39,887 nt of DNA from Thermoplasmata archaeon. Its GTDB lineage: Archaea > Thermoplasmatota > E2 > DHVEG-1. The DNA lies in assembly GCA_020054495.1 (NCBI GenBank), contig JAHWGK010000025.1:1-39887 (forward strand). The letters are read 5' to 3'. Both the position numbers and the translations under genes were made by a program. Under the pieces are notes generated by a model. It saw only the letters and a program-made list of their open reading frames with translations, did not search any database and was not told where the DNA came from. The first letter of the stretch is position 1. Every line of letters starts with the position of its first letter. Below, piece by piece: positions 13,136-21,943 of this stretch.

Positions 13136-13339
13136 GTGGCAGAAAAAAAAACTGTAAAAGTGGGGGATAGAGTCAAATTAGTTTCAATGGATGATACCTG
13201 GACAGATTTAAAACCAGGTGATAAAGGAACTGTATATAAGACTAATGAGGGCCAGGGACTTATATGGGTTGACTGGGATAACGGTGAACAATTAGCCTTG
13301 CTTAGCGGAGTGGACAAATTCAAAATAATTAAAAAGTAA
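13136..13339 (+). CDS. DUF4314-family small protein (67 aa)
   Basis: The sequence shows KVGDRVKLVSMDDTWTDLKP, then GDKGTVYKT, IWVDWDNGEQLALL and GVDKFKII. This is the full DUF4314 pattern, an SH3-like small barrel with VGDRVxL, PGxxGTV and VDWDNG. Biochemical function is not known for the family. Length matches. The start is GTG at 13136; GGAG at 13124-13127 is a plausible ribosome site. It follows the last tRNA-Gly scar by 25 bp and precedes pepE on the same strand. Confidence 0.85.
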   Translation: MAEKKTVKVGDRVKLVSMDDTWTDLKPGDKGTVYKTNEGQGLIWVDWDNGEQLALLSGVDKFKIIKK

Positions 13340-13386
13340 AGAAATGGGCAGTTTTTCTCAAAAGTTTTATAAAAACAAATAAAATC

Positions 13387-14112
13387 ATGTTTGATATGAC
13401 ACGGAATTTATTACTAATAAGCAATTCAACATTACATGGAAGTGGATATTTAGATCACTGTGCTGATGAGATCTGTAAATTTTTAGGAAACAGAAAAACC
13501 GTTCTTTTTATCCCATACGCACGTCCAAGTGGAATAACTTATGACGAGTATACAAAGGTCGCTCGAGAACGTTTTGAAAAAATGGGTTTCAAACTAACTG
13601 GTATTCATGAGTATAAAAATCCAAAAGAAGCAGTAAAATCTGCAGAAGCGATATTTATTGGTGGTGGAAACACATTTGTTCTATTAAATGGACTATACAA
13701 AGCAGATATTATTGATGAAATCAGAATTAAAGTAAAAGATGGAATGCCATATATTGGAACAAGTGCTGGATCAAATGTTGCATGTAACAGTATCAAAACA
13801 ACAAATGACATGCCTATAATATATCCTCCATCTTTTGATGCGTTAAATCTGGCTTCATTTAATATCAACCCCCACTATCTTGACCCAGATCCTAAATCAA
13901 AACATAAGGGTGAAACAAGAGAAACAAGGATAAAAGAGTTTCATTTTTTCAACAGTGAATATGTAGTTGGATTAAGAGAAGGCGCTATGCTTCATATAAA
14001 AGGAGAATATGTAACATTAAAAGGGACTACAGGTGCCAGAATTTTAATCAAAGGAAAAGAACCTAAGGAGTTCAAACCAGGTGATTCATTAGATTTTTTA
14101 TTAAAAAAATAA
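13387..14112 (+). CDS. pepE: Peptidase E, S51 family (alpha-aspartyl dipeptidase-like)
   Basis: At 241 residues it has the normal length for PepE, a cytoplasmic Ser peptidase that cleaves Asp-X dipeptides. Visible marks are NLLLISNSTLHGSGYLDH near the N-terminus, AIFIGGGNTF (88-97), the nucleophile elbow GTSAGSN (catalytic Ser), TTNDMPI with the Asp and FNINPHYLD with the His. Motif order and spacing fit S51. In a peptide-degrading archaeon it would finish breakdown of imported Asp peptides. A TTTTATAAA box about 20 nt upstream of ATG 13387 suggests a leaderless mRNA; ATG at 13396 is an alternative start. Confidence 0.9.
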   Translation: MFDMTRNLLLISNSTLHGSGYLDHCADEICKFLGNRKTVLFIPYARPSGITYDEYTKVARERFEKMGFKLTGIHEYKNPKEAVKSAEAIFIGGGNTFVLLNGLYKADIIDEIRIKVKDGMPYIGTSAGSNVACNSIKTTNDMPIIYPPSFDALNLASFNINPHYLDPDPKSKHKGETRETRIKEFHFFNSEYVVGLREGAMLHIKGEYVTLKGTTGARILIKGKEPKEFKPGDSLDFLLKK

Positions 14113-14155
14113 TAAAAAAATTCATAACGTATAACCTGTTTCAAAATTTCATCCT

Positions 14156-15037
14156 ATGGAGGAAAATTTAAATTTAGTTAAAAATGCAGACAGGCTTGCA
14201 GGAATCACTACAATTGCACTGATATGTCTTGGTATCGTTCAAATAATTCTTGGTGAAACAATTTCAAAAAGTGTTGCATTAACTGCAAATGGCATTGATT
14301 GTATAGGTGATGGTTTTGTATCTGCAGTTGTATGGATTGGTTTAAAATTTTACAAAAAGCCTGCTGACCATAAGTTTCATTTTGGATATTATAAAATGGA
14401 AAATCTAGCTTCCATTGGTGCTGCGGTTGTCATGATTGTTCTTGCAATTTATATTGTATTTCGGTCATATTCCCAGCTCATTGATCCTCATCCGGTAAAG
14501 TTACCGATTATTGGGGCAATAGTTGCCTTTATTGCAGCTCTTATTGCAATTGGTCTGGGTGTTTTTAAATTTATGAAGAGTAAAAAGTCAAAGATGAGCT
14601 CTGTAAAGCTTGACGCATTTAACACAATTAAAGACGGGATTGCCTCAGGTCTTACTGTTGTTGCATTAATTTTTGCATCATTAGGTATTTTTGTGGCAGA
14701 TGCAGTAGTTGGTTTTATTATTGCAGGAATTATTGTAACAATTGGTTTTGCAGCAATAAAGGAATCAAGCTATACTTTAGTTGATGCATGCGATGGATAT
14801 TGTATCTTGCAAGGAAGTGAGGTAAAAAAGATTGCTGAAAGTGTTGAAGGTGTAAAATCTGCTCATGTCGTTCGTCTTAGACGTTCTGGCCCTGTTGCCC
14901 AAGGTGAAATAGAAATTAAAGTATCTGCTGAAATGCCGGTTAAAGAACTTGATGAAATTCGTAAAAAAATACAAAAGCTTGCAAAAGAAAGATATCCTGA
15001 TATTGAACGGCTTACTGTTACTGCAATACCTTCCTAA
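14156..15037 (+). CDS. Cation diffusion facilitator (CDF) metal transporter (293 aa)
   Basis: Six hydrophobic helices are visible, followed by a cytoplasmic C-terminal domain (about 205-293). Metal-site features include ANGIDCIGDGFVSA in helix 2 and DAFNTIKDGIAS in helix 5 with FVADAVVG in helix 6. The loop DHKFHFGYYKMENLASIGA is a typical CDF signature. The tail VEGVKSAHVVRLRRSG with ...GEIEIKV is the regulatory ferredoxin-like dimer domain. CDF proteins export divalent cations (Zn, Fe, Mn or Co) in exchange for protons; the metal is not predictable here. It converges on FEN1 with a 4-nt overlap of stops. Confidence 0.9.
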   Translation: MEENLNLVKNADRLAGITTIALICLGIVQIILGETISKSVALTANGIDCIGDGFVSAVVWIGLKFYKKPADHKFHFGYYKMENLASIGAAVVMIVLAIYIVFRSYSQLIDPHPVKLPIIGAIVAFIAALIAIGLGVFKFMKSKKSKMSSVKLDAFNTIKDGIASGLTVVALIFASLGIFVADAVVGFIIAGIIVTIGFAAIKESSYTLVDACDGYCILQGSEVKKIAESVEGVKSAHVVRLRRSGPVAQGEIEIKVSAEMPVKELDEIRKKIQKLAKERYPDIERLTVTAIPS

Positions 15038-16056
15038 AATAAGGTTTTTTGTTTCATCATATTTTCAACATTTGAATACTTTTCAAGGGCTGGAGCTACT
15101 CTTTCTTTTTTGAATTGATGTGTATCACATAGTATTTTCAAAACTGATTCTTTGTCAAGACCCGGCCATTCAATGGAATAATCATCAGTGACACTTGGCT
15201 TAAGGAATATTTTTCTTATTTCTTTTATTTCTTCAATGGATGGTACGTTATCTCCACCAATTTTTGCAATAGCGTTTTCAACATTGCCATTCTTAATAAT
15301 TAAATTTAAACTTTTTTTTGGCCCTATTCCCCTTATTCCATCATTAAAATCTGTACCAATAAGTATCGCCATATCAACTAGTTGTTTATGAGTAATTCCC
15401 AATAACTTTAGACTAGATTTCAGTCTTATCTGCCTTAAATGAACCTTTGTATAAGCCTCTTTACCAGGTAATTTTCGTCTACCAGAAGAGGTTAAATTTC
15501 TAATAAGAATAGGTGTACCAATTAAAAGACAATCATAATCCTGTGAACCAACTGCATAAGCATCGCCTTTTCTAACCATATAACTTGCTTGGGCTTCACC
15601 CTCAGATGGCGCCTGAATATATGGTATGCCTAGGGCTTTTAGTAGTTCTTTACTTTGATTAATTATTTCATCAGTAACTCTTGATGTTTGTTGGGCTTTC
15701 ACTCTGGCTTTTTCAAGATCACCTGCTTCGAGTGCTTCCTGCCATTCTTTTTCAGCAAGTTCCTTTCGTTTTCTACGCTCCTCAAGCGTTTTTGCTTTTA
15801 ATGGAGGAGGTATTCCATCAAAAACATATACCGGACGGATTTTTGATTCAACAAGATTAGCTGTTCTATGAAAAATTCCCGAAAGGTGTGAGGTCATCTC
15901 ACCTTTTGAATTCTTTAAAGGTGTTCCATCTCTCTGTCTTATACTTGAAATAAATTGATAAAGGACGTTGTGAGCATCAATAACAATTACTCTATCATGT
16001 AAATCTTTAAATGAAATTTTTTCCCAGCGAAATAAATCTCCAATATCAACTCCCAT
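15034..16056 (-). CDS. fen: Flap endonuclease FEN1 (340 aa)
   Basis: All FEN1 marks are present: N-terminal MGVDIGDLF, Asp27 in VIVIDAHN, YVFDGIPPPLK, APSEGEAQA, GSQDYDCLL, and the helix-hairpin-helix GTDFNDGIRGIGPKK. These supply the acidic cluster binding two metal ions. The C-terminal QKTLF is a PIP box for binding the PCNA clamp. FEN1 removes 5' flaps in Okazaki-fragment maturation and base excision repair. Length (340) is standard for archaea. Its start sits at ATG 16056, divergent from the MFS transporter, and the two share a short AT-rich promoter gap. Confidence 0.97.
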   Translation of the reverse strand: MGVDIGDLFRWEKISFKDLHDRVIVIDAHNVLYQFISSIRQRDGTPLKNSKGEMTSHLSGIFHRTANLVESKIRPVYVFDGIPPPLKAKTLEERRKRKELAEKEWQEALEAGDLEKARVKAQQTSRVTDEIINQSKELLKALGIPYIQAPSEGEAQASYMVRKGDAYAVGSQDYDCLLIGTPILIRNLTSSGRRKLPGKEAYTKVHLRQIRLKSSLKLLGITHKQLVDMAILIGTDFNDGIRGIGPKKSLNLIIKNGNVENAIAKIGGDNVPSIEEIKEIRKIFLKPSVTDDYSIEWPGLDKESVLKILCDTHQFKKERVAPALEKYSNVENMMKQKTLF

Positions 16057-16183
16057 CTTAACAGATTTAATAATAATTAAGTGTTTAAAAACATATTCTA
16101 ATCATATCATTAATAAAATCTATTATTTTATGGATGCTTTTATAAATAAATCTTTTTTTACTGAGGAACAGGTAACAACGGTT

Positions 16184-17371
16184 ATGAATGATAAAAACAG
16201 GATATTAACAACAGTTGGAATTTATCACGCATTCAATGATGGATCAGTAGTTATGATTCCAATTCTATTTCCTGTTTTTAAAGAGTTGTTCGATCTTTCA
16301 TACACTCAAATAGGGATTATTACAGGTGGAGGACTTTTAATAACACTCATTACACAAGTATTTATTGGTATTGCATCTGATAAAAAAAATCGTAGATTGC
16401 TTATTTCAACAGGGATTTTACTATTGAGTGCATCATTATTAATTATTACTCAAGTTCATGATTTCCTTACTTTACTGCTTTTCATTATTATATTAAGATT
16501 TTCAGCTGGATTTTTTCATCCAATAGGAGTTGGATGGATATCAAAAATATACAAAAAAGAAAGAATAGACTGGGCAATGGGAATACAGAGTGCCTTAGGA
16601 GATTTTGGAGCGTTTGTTGCAATTTTAACAACAGCTTTCATTGTTGAAATCAAAGGTTGGTCATACCCGTTCTATATATGGGTAATAATAGGAGTGTTTT
16701 GTTTAATCACAGGTCTGTCTTTAACATACAATATCAAAGAAAAGTATCTTGTCAATATGAAAAATGTTAATACAAAACCAAAAAACTCTTTGGCCCAAGA
16801 ATGGGATTTGTTGAAAAAAATTAAACTATTTATCCCAGGGGCAATAATCAGTGGATCTACTTGGGGAATAGTTGTTAGTTACCTTCCTTTACTACTGGTT
16901 GAAAGAACAACTTTTTCATTATCAATAATTGGAGTAATTATTTCAATTTGGATTGGAGTGGGAACAATATCTTGCATTTTTTATGGGAAAATTATATCAT
17001 TTTTAGGTCGGAAAAATGTTATAATTCTTAGTTATACTTTAATAGGATTTATGGGTCTATCACTTACAATATTTACAAACATTATTATTCTAATTATAAT
17101 AATGATATTACTTGGAATATCATCATTTCTTTCTTTTCCGGCAATATTTTCTTATGTCTCTGAAAAAACCGAAGAAGCCTATGAGGGAAAAGTTTTCGGA
17201 TATATTTTTACTCTTCAACTTGGAGGAGCAACAATACTTCTATTTCTAAGTGGCATTACATCTGATCTATGGGGAATTTGGACGCCATTTTTCATGCTGG
17301 GAGTGCTAAGTTTACTAGTTGCATTTTTATTCATTATACAGCAGAAAAAAATTATTCCAATTGAATCTTAA
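16184..17371 (+). CDS. Major facilitator superfamily transporter, FSR-like
   Basis: About twelve transmembrane helices; the N-half reads TTVGIYHAFNDGSVVMIPIL and GIITGGGLLITLITQ, with the loop SDKKNRRLL between helices 2 and 3 (MFS motif A variant). This resembles the fosmidomycin-resistance (FSR) branch of drug or organic-anion efflux carriers. Helix-linker KEKYLVNMKNVNTKPKNS separates the two halves. Start choice: a TTTATAAATAAA box at 16139-16150 would place the transcript start near 16168, so ATG 16184 with GAGGAA upstream is favoured; an in-frame ATG at 16130 would add 18 residues. Substrate unknown. Confidence 0.85.
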   Translation: MNDKNRILTTVGIYHAFNDGSVVMIPILFPVFKELFDLSYTQIGIITGGGLLITLITQVFIGIASDKKNRRLLISTGILLLSASLLIITQVHDFLTLLLFIIILRFSAGFFHPIGVGWISKIYKKERIDWAMGIQSALGDFGAFVAILTTAFIVEIKGWSYPFYIWVIIGVFCLITGLSLTYNIKEKYLVNMKNVNTKPKNSLAQEWDLLKKIKLFIPGAIISGSTWGIVVSYLPLLLVERTTFSLSIIGVIISIWIGVGTISCIFYGKIISFLGRKNVIILSYTLIGFMGLSLTIFTNIIILIIIMILLGISSFLSFPAIFSYVSEKTEEAYEGKVFGYIFTLQLGGATILLFLSGITSDLWGIWTPFFMLGVLSLLVAFLFIIQQKKIIPIES

Positions 17372-17443
17372 AGGATTGTCAAAAAAACAATTTATGAGTT
17401 TCCTATCGATACTTTTAAAGAAAGAAATAGTATTTCCACTTCG

Positions 17444-18352
17444 ATGAAACGAGATCTTATTTCTATGTTAGATGTGAAAGATGACTTAGAAAAAATTATT
17501 GATTTAGCAATCGAGCTTAAAGAGAAATCAAAAAATGGTGAATCAATTGATCTTTTAAAAGGAAAAACTCTTGGAATGATTTTTGAAAAATCAAGTACTC
17601 GAACTAGAGTATCTTTTGAAGTTGGAATGACCAAACTTGGTGGTCATGCAATCTTTCTAAGTAAAAATGATATTCAATTAGGAAGGGGAGAAACAATTGA
17701 AGATACTGCCTTGGTGTTATCAAGATATTGTGATCTTATTATGTATCGAGCAATGAGTAATGATGCTATGAAAGAACTTGCAAAATATGCAACAGTTCCT
17801 GTAATAAGTGGACTTGATGATAAGGAACATCCCTGTCAAGTAATAACTGATTTAATGACAATAAAAGAAAACAAAGGAAAACTGCAAGGTCTAAATTTAG
17901 TATACATCGGTGATGGAGGAAACAATATGGCACACTCTTACCTGCTTGGTTGTGCAATTGCAGGCATGAACGTTAAAATTGTTGCTCCAAAAGAATATTG
18001 GCCAGATGAGTATTATGTTAAAGAGTCAGAAGAATTTGGAGTAAAAGTCGAAGTTACTGATTTAGTGGGTGCAAGTACAACAAATGCAGATGTTGTCGCA
18101 ACAGATACATGGGTTTCAATGGGAGATGAAATGAAAAAAGAAAAAAGAATCAGAGATTTCCAGGGATACAAGGTTGACAAGGATTTAATGAGCCTTGCAA
18201 AATCTGATTCAATATTTCTACACTGCTTGCCTGCTTACTATGGCTATGAAGTAACAAAAGAAGTTGCACATGGTAAGCAATCTGTAATCTTTGATGAAGC
18301 TGAAAATAGAATGTGGGCTCAAATAGCAATAATGGTAACCCTGTGTAAGTAA
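17444..18352 (+). CDS. argF: Ornithine carbamoyltransferase (302 aa)
   Basis: The carbamoyl-phosphate binding motif SSTRT (50-54) is followed by RVSFEVGM, the HPCQ motif (129-132), LVYIGDGGNNMAHSYLLG for the second domain, and the ornithine-binding HCLPAYYGYEV near the C-terminus (about 262-272). The length is typical. The enzyme condenses ornithine and carbamoyl phosphate to citrulline in arginine synthesis, or runs in reverse for arginine fermentation. It is isolated from other arg genes, so direction cannot be told. The start at ATG 17444 is favoured by alignment of the first helix. It is convergent with the C1A peptidase gene 24 nt downstream. Confidence 0.96.
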   Translation: MKRDLISMLDVKDDLEKIIDLAIELKEKSKNGESIDLLKGKTLGMIFEKSSTRTRVSFEVGMTKLGGHAIFLSKNDIQLGRGETIEDTALVLSRYCDLIMYRAMSNDAMKELAKYATVPVISGLDDKEHPCQVITDLMTIKENKGKLQGLNLVYIGDGGNNMAHSYLLGCAIAGMNVKIVAPKEYWPDEYYVKESEEFGVKVEVTDLVGASTTNADVVATDTWVSMGDEMKKEKRIRDFQGYKVDKDLMSLAKSDSIFLHCLPAYYGYEVTKEVAHGKQSVIFDEAENRMWAQIAIMVTLCK

Positions 18353-18375
18353 AATATTAATGAGAGGTATTTTAC

Positions 18376-20205
18376 TTAATCTATTATTAATGCTAGTAAT
18401 AACTTGAATATCGGAAATTGAATTAGTTTTTCAAGGATATTTATTGAAATAACTTTATTTCTTGGTGTTTTTAAATAAATATTTATGAGTTCATAGTCAC
18501 TTGAGTTTTCCTTATTTACAATTTTTATTTTACCTCTAAATTCTTTGCTAATATTATTTGGTGCAGTAATGGTTAATTCAACAGTAATCTCTCCGTCTTC
18601 TGGTGAAAGATCATATCCAGTATTTGGATTGAAGGACCATTCTCCCCAATTAGGCCATTCAGTAATTTCCCAATCAAGTAATGAATTAGGATCGCCAACA
18701 TTTTCAATAGTAAAATCACCAGTAACTTCAGTTCCAGGACCTACATCATTCCAAATTAATTCAGTTTTTTCACAATGAAGATCTGGATATTTGGGGACAT
18801 ATTCACCTGATAACGCCTTTATGCAGAAATTTGCAGTTTCATCCCAGGATGGATCAGTGAAATCGTAATCATAAAGATCATACCATGTTGAACCATCTTT
18901 ATAATAACTCTCACCAGGTTCAGCATTTGATTCAACAATATCACGAGTAGATGCTCCAAGTAAAACTGGTACATCTGAAGTTCGATCAATTGGATGACCA
19001 CCTGAAGATAGAGATACATAAACGTAAAAATCCTCTGAATTCACTAGACTTATTGTTTGATCAAGATCGATAGTATGGAATCCTAGATATTCAATATTTC
19101 CTGTTTTTGAGGTAAGTTCATTTTGAAGTTCACCATCAATAAAATCATCATAAACTTTTACTTCATAATCAACATCATCACTTGCAATAAAAAAGGAAAC
19201 CGCAACAATATCTTCTTCTTCTCCAGTTGATACAAAAGCATTAAATGCTTCTGAAAAATCAGTAATCGTATCTCGCCATCCATGATAATCATGATAATAT
19301 ATATTTTTAAAAGGCTCATATTCAACATCTTGGAAAGATACTGCACCCATTTCAGGTTCTTGACAGCACCATTTATCGTAATAAGAAATCCAGATATAAC
19401 CGTTTTCTGGACCCCAATATCCCCAACTGTTTTTAATTAGCCATGCACCGGGCTGTGGAGCTTGCGTTACTTTACTATCATCCCAACCACAAATTGCAAC
19501 ACCATGATTTGGTGGATCAGAGGTTGCGGGTGGTTGATAATGAGCATAATAGCTTCCTATATTACCACCATATCCCCAACACAAGGCAGTGCTAATCACT
19601 CCTTCGGTCATAAGCTTATTCTTGATAGTATCAATATTGCTAAGATCATATTCTGCCACATACCATTCGATATCTCTTGCATAATAGTGATGGTAGTCTG
19701 GATCATTTCGAGAAGGTGGTGTTTGTATTTGGGAATATGGTGCATCAATTTCTCTTATTGCTCCTTCACCTCTTACAATGTATGCAGAAGAAACCATGTA
19801 ATCTCCACCATAGTGCGGATCAAGTCCACCGCCGCCGGGATCATCATCATTATTATATGTGTTAAAACCATTCCACCAATCCAGATGTCTCTCAGATAGA
19901 TCAGGCTCACCAGTTTCACCTGCTGCATCCCAGTTTCCGGTCATCAATAGATTTCCTTCCAATGATGCCATAGTACCAAAGGTCCAGCATGTACCATATG
20001 GCCCTTGATCTCTCATTCCTGTGACATAATTCTCACCATTTACATCTCTTAAATCAAAAGAGCTGGGTGGATCTAACATGCCTGTGCTTGCAATATTTTT
20101 TTCAGAGGTCTTATGATTAAGTAAATTTGCACCAGCAGGCACAACTAATACAATACTAATCAATGTAACGAACAACAGCTTCACTAAAATCCTATTTCCA
20201 TTCAA
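18376..20205 (-). CDS. Secreted papain-family (C1A) peptidase with lectin-like and sorting-tail regions (609 aa)
   Basis: Signal peptide at 8-26. The peptidase part (about 45-290) has Gln67 and Cys73 in [13 protein letters not shown], His234 in [13 protein letters not shown], and Asn259 in [17 protein letters not shown] is the family's binding loop. Residues about 310-460 look like the lectin-like domain that accompanies this clade. A beta-rich segment (475-580, [16 protein letters not shown]... DFTIENVG) resembles an Ig/CARDB fold. The C-terminus, TPRNK followed by a hydrophobic stretch ([13 protein letters not shown]), resembles surface-sorting tails of Thermoplasmatota. ATG 20205 follows GGGGGTAG. 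It diverges from the arylsulfotransferase-like gene. Confidence 0.88.
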   Translation of the reverse strand: MNGNRILVKLLFVTLISIVLVVPAGANLLNHKTSEKNIASTGMLDPPSSFDLRDVNGENYVTGMRDQGPYGTCWTFGTMASLEGNLLMTGNWDAAGETGEPDLSERHLDWWNGFNTYNNDDDPGGGGLDPHYGGDYMVSSAYIVRGEGAIREIDAPYSQIQTPPSRNDPDYHHYYARDIEWYVAEYDLSNIDTIKNKLMTEGVISTALCWGYGGNIGSYYAHYQPPATSDPPNHGVAICGWDDSKVTQAPQPGAWLIKNSWGYWGPENGYIWISYYDKWCCQEPEMGAVSFQDVEYEPFKNIYYHDYHGWRDTITDFSEAFNAFVSTGEEEDIVAVSFFIASDDVDYEVKVYDDFIDGELQNELTSKTGNIEYLGFHTIDLDQTISLVNSEDFYVYVSLSSGGHPIDRTSDVPVLLGASTRDIVESNAEPGESYYKDGSTWYDLYDYDFTDPSWDETANFCIKALSGEYVPKYPDLHCEKTELIWNDVGPGTEVTGDFTIENVGDPNSLLDWEITEWPNWGEWSFNPNTGYDLSPEDGEITVELTITAPNNISKEFRGKIKIVNKENSSDYELINIYLKTPRNKVISINILEKLIQFPIFKLLLALIID

Positions 20206-20341
20206 TTTTATCTACCCCCATGTAATTAACTTATGTTAATTGCTTATTAATATATAAATATTGGTAAAGTGTCTTCAATAACTTTATAAATATATAGAAC
20301 GATGTTAATATATAAATATTTGTTATATAAAAATTTGAGAA
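20206..20341. promoter_or_regulatory. Divergent promoter region with duplicated TATA-bearing 16-mer
   Basis: The 16-mer TTAATATATAAATATT occurs at 20247-20262 and at 20305-20320. The first, read on the minus strand, holds a TTTATATA box about 45 nt before the C1A peptidase start; the second lies 22-37 nt before the ATG at 20342. A third TATA-like TTTATAAATATA occurs at 20283-20294. Identical boxes facing two secreted-protein genes suggest joint control. Confidence 0.55.
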
Positions 20342-21931
20342 ATGATGAGATATATGAAAAAAATTCTGCTTATAATAATTATAACAGGTTTATTTACACC
20401 TAATATAATTTTAAGTCAAGGCATTGAGAGAAAAGAAAATAATTTATCAAACTTTGAAATAGAAAGCAGATACCTATATTATAATACATCAGATGGCGTG
20501 ATGATTTATAAGCAGGGATGCTGCAAAGGATATACTTTGATAGGTGTTCAAAATGGCCTTTATTTTTCTAGGGCAAAATTAGTAAATATGAAAGGTAAAA
20601 TTGTAAACCGCTGGTTTAACATATTTCCATTTCCTGTCAAAATGCTACCAGATGGTGAAATTCTTGTTGGAAGAAATACAGAATCAATTACGCATAATGA
20701 AGGAGATATCAAAGAATTATCCCAGTTAGATTGGAATGGAACTGTTATTTGGACTTTTTCGGATATGTTTGAATATGGAAATGATAAAAGTGCAAGGCAG
20801 CACCATGATTTTCAAAGAGAGGACAATCCTGTTGGATATTATGCTCCAGGTCAAGATTTTGTTTCTCAAGGAAAAACTTTAATTCTTGGTCATGTAGATG
20901 TAAATAATACAGAAATAAGTAATAAAACGATTCAGGATGATGTAATTTATGAAGTTGACTGGGAAGGAAATCCTACAGGTTTTATCTGGTATGCAAATGA
21001 GCATTTTGATGAATTTGGATTCAGTGATGAAGCAAAAGAAAGTATCTATAAACATCCGGGTCTAGCAAGACCTAACGTTTACTGGTGGAAAACTGCTAGT
21101 TTACAGGGTTTTTTAGAAAATGATTGGCTTCATATAAATTCAGTTTCTCGATTAGGCAAAAATAAATGGTATGATGAAGATCCAATAAATTATTCTATTT
21201 TTAATTCAGAAAACCTCATAATTGATTCTCGACATGCTAATTTTATTGTAATTATTGATTACGAAACCGGAAATATTTTATGGAGAGTAGGACCAGACTT
21301 TTCAAATGATACGATAGAAGGTCAGAAAATCGGCCAGATTATTGGTCCACATAATGCACATATTATTCCTGATGGATTACCTGGAGCAGGTAATATTTTA
21401 GTTTTTGATAATGGTGGCGCTGCGGGATATGGAAATATTCCCGGTCAGCCAAATAAATTTAGAAACTACTCAAGAGTTATCGAATTTAATCCTATTACAA
21501 AGGAAATTGTTTGGGAATATCAAAATAAAAAAACTAATAAAATAGATCTGGCATTTATTTTCAATTGGAAGATAAAACATTGGGGTGAGGACCATCATTT
21601 CTTCAGCCCATATGTTAGTTCAGCTCAACGTTTACTCAATGGAAATACTTTAATTACTGAGGGTTTTTCAAGAAGAGTTTTCGAAGTAACTCCAGAAAAA
21701 GAAATTGTGTGGGACTACTATAAATATCTTGATTCTGGAATTTTTTACAGAGCCTATAGAGTTCCTCATGAGTGGGTATCAAAGAATATCGCTGGATATT
21801 CACTTTGGAAAAATATTAATAAAAATTCAAATTTTTTACTAAATCAAAATAGTCACAGCAGTATTTCTCAAGAATCTTTGGTTAATTCAAAGCTTCAAAG
21901 CATTCCAAATGAAAGCCCTTTAAATAACTGA
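20342..21931 (+). CDS. Secreted arylsulfotransferase-like beta-propeller protein (529 aa)
   Basis: A signal peptide (KKILLIIIITGLFTP) is followed by a long beta-propeller of the ASST type. Family-like positions include MLPDGEILVG, QLDWNGTVIWTF, HHDF (154-157), LHINSVSRL with His264, IDSRHANFIVIID with His298, and IIGPHNAHIIPDG with His337 and His340, then DNGG. ASST enzymes transfer a sulfate group between phenols through a catalytic His. The motif order is consistent, but whether it transfers sulfate or only binds cannot be read. ATG 20342 has no clear ribosome site; an in-frame ATG at 20354 is an alternative. The tail from about 490 is Asn/Ser rich and probably disordered. Confidence 0.8.
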   Translation: MMRYMKKILLIIIITGLFTPNIILSQGIERKENNLSNFEIESRYLYYNTSDGVMIYKQGCCKGYTLIGVQNGLYFSRAKLVNMKGKIVNRWFNIFPFPVKMLPDGEILVGRNTESITHNEGDIKELSQLDWNGTVIWTFSDMFEYGNDKSARQHHDFQREDNPVGYYAPGQDFVSQGKTLILGHVDVNNTEISNKTIQDDVIYEVDWEGNPTGFIWYANEHFDEFGFSDEAKESIYKHPGLARPNVYWWKTASLQGFLENDWLHINSVSRLGKNKWYDEDPINYSIFNSENLIIDSRHANFIVIIDYETGNILWRVGPDFSNDTIEGQKIGQIIGPHNAHIIPDGLPGAGNILVFDNGGAAGYGNIPGQPNKFRNYSRVIEFNPITKEIVWEYQNKKTNKIDLAFIFNWKIKHWGEDHHFFSPYVSSAQRLLNGNTLITEGFSRRVFEVTPEKEIVWDYYKYLDSGIFYRAYRVPHEWVSKNIAGYSLWKNINKNSNFLLNQNSHSSISQESLVNSKLQSIPNESPLNN

Positions 21932-21943
21932 TGATTTTATATT

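Noticed and set aside
19462-19899. A 145-residue plus-strand open frame across the C1A peptidase gene
   Set aside because: It lies wholly opposite a peptidase gene with clear catalytic motifs and signal peptide. The translation is His/Ile/Cys-rich without domain pattern, so it is an antisense by-product.
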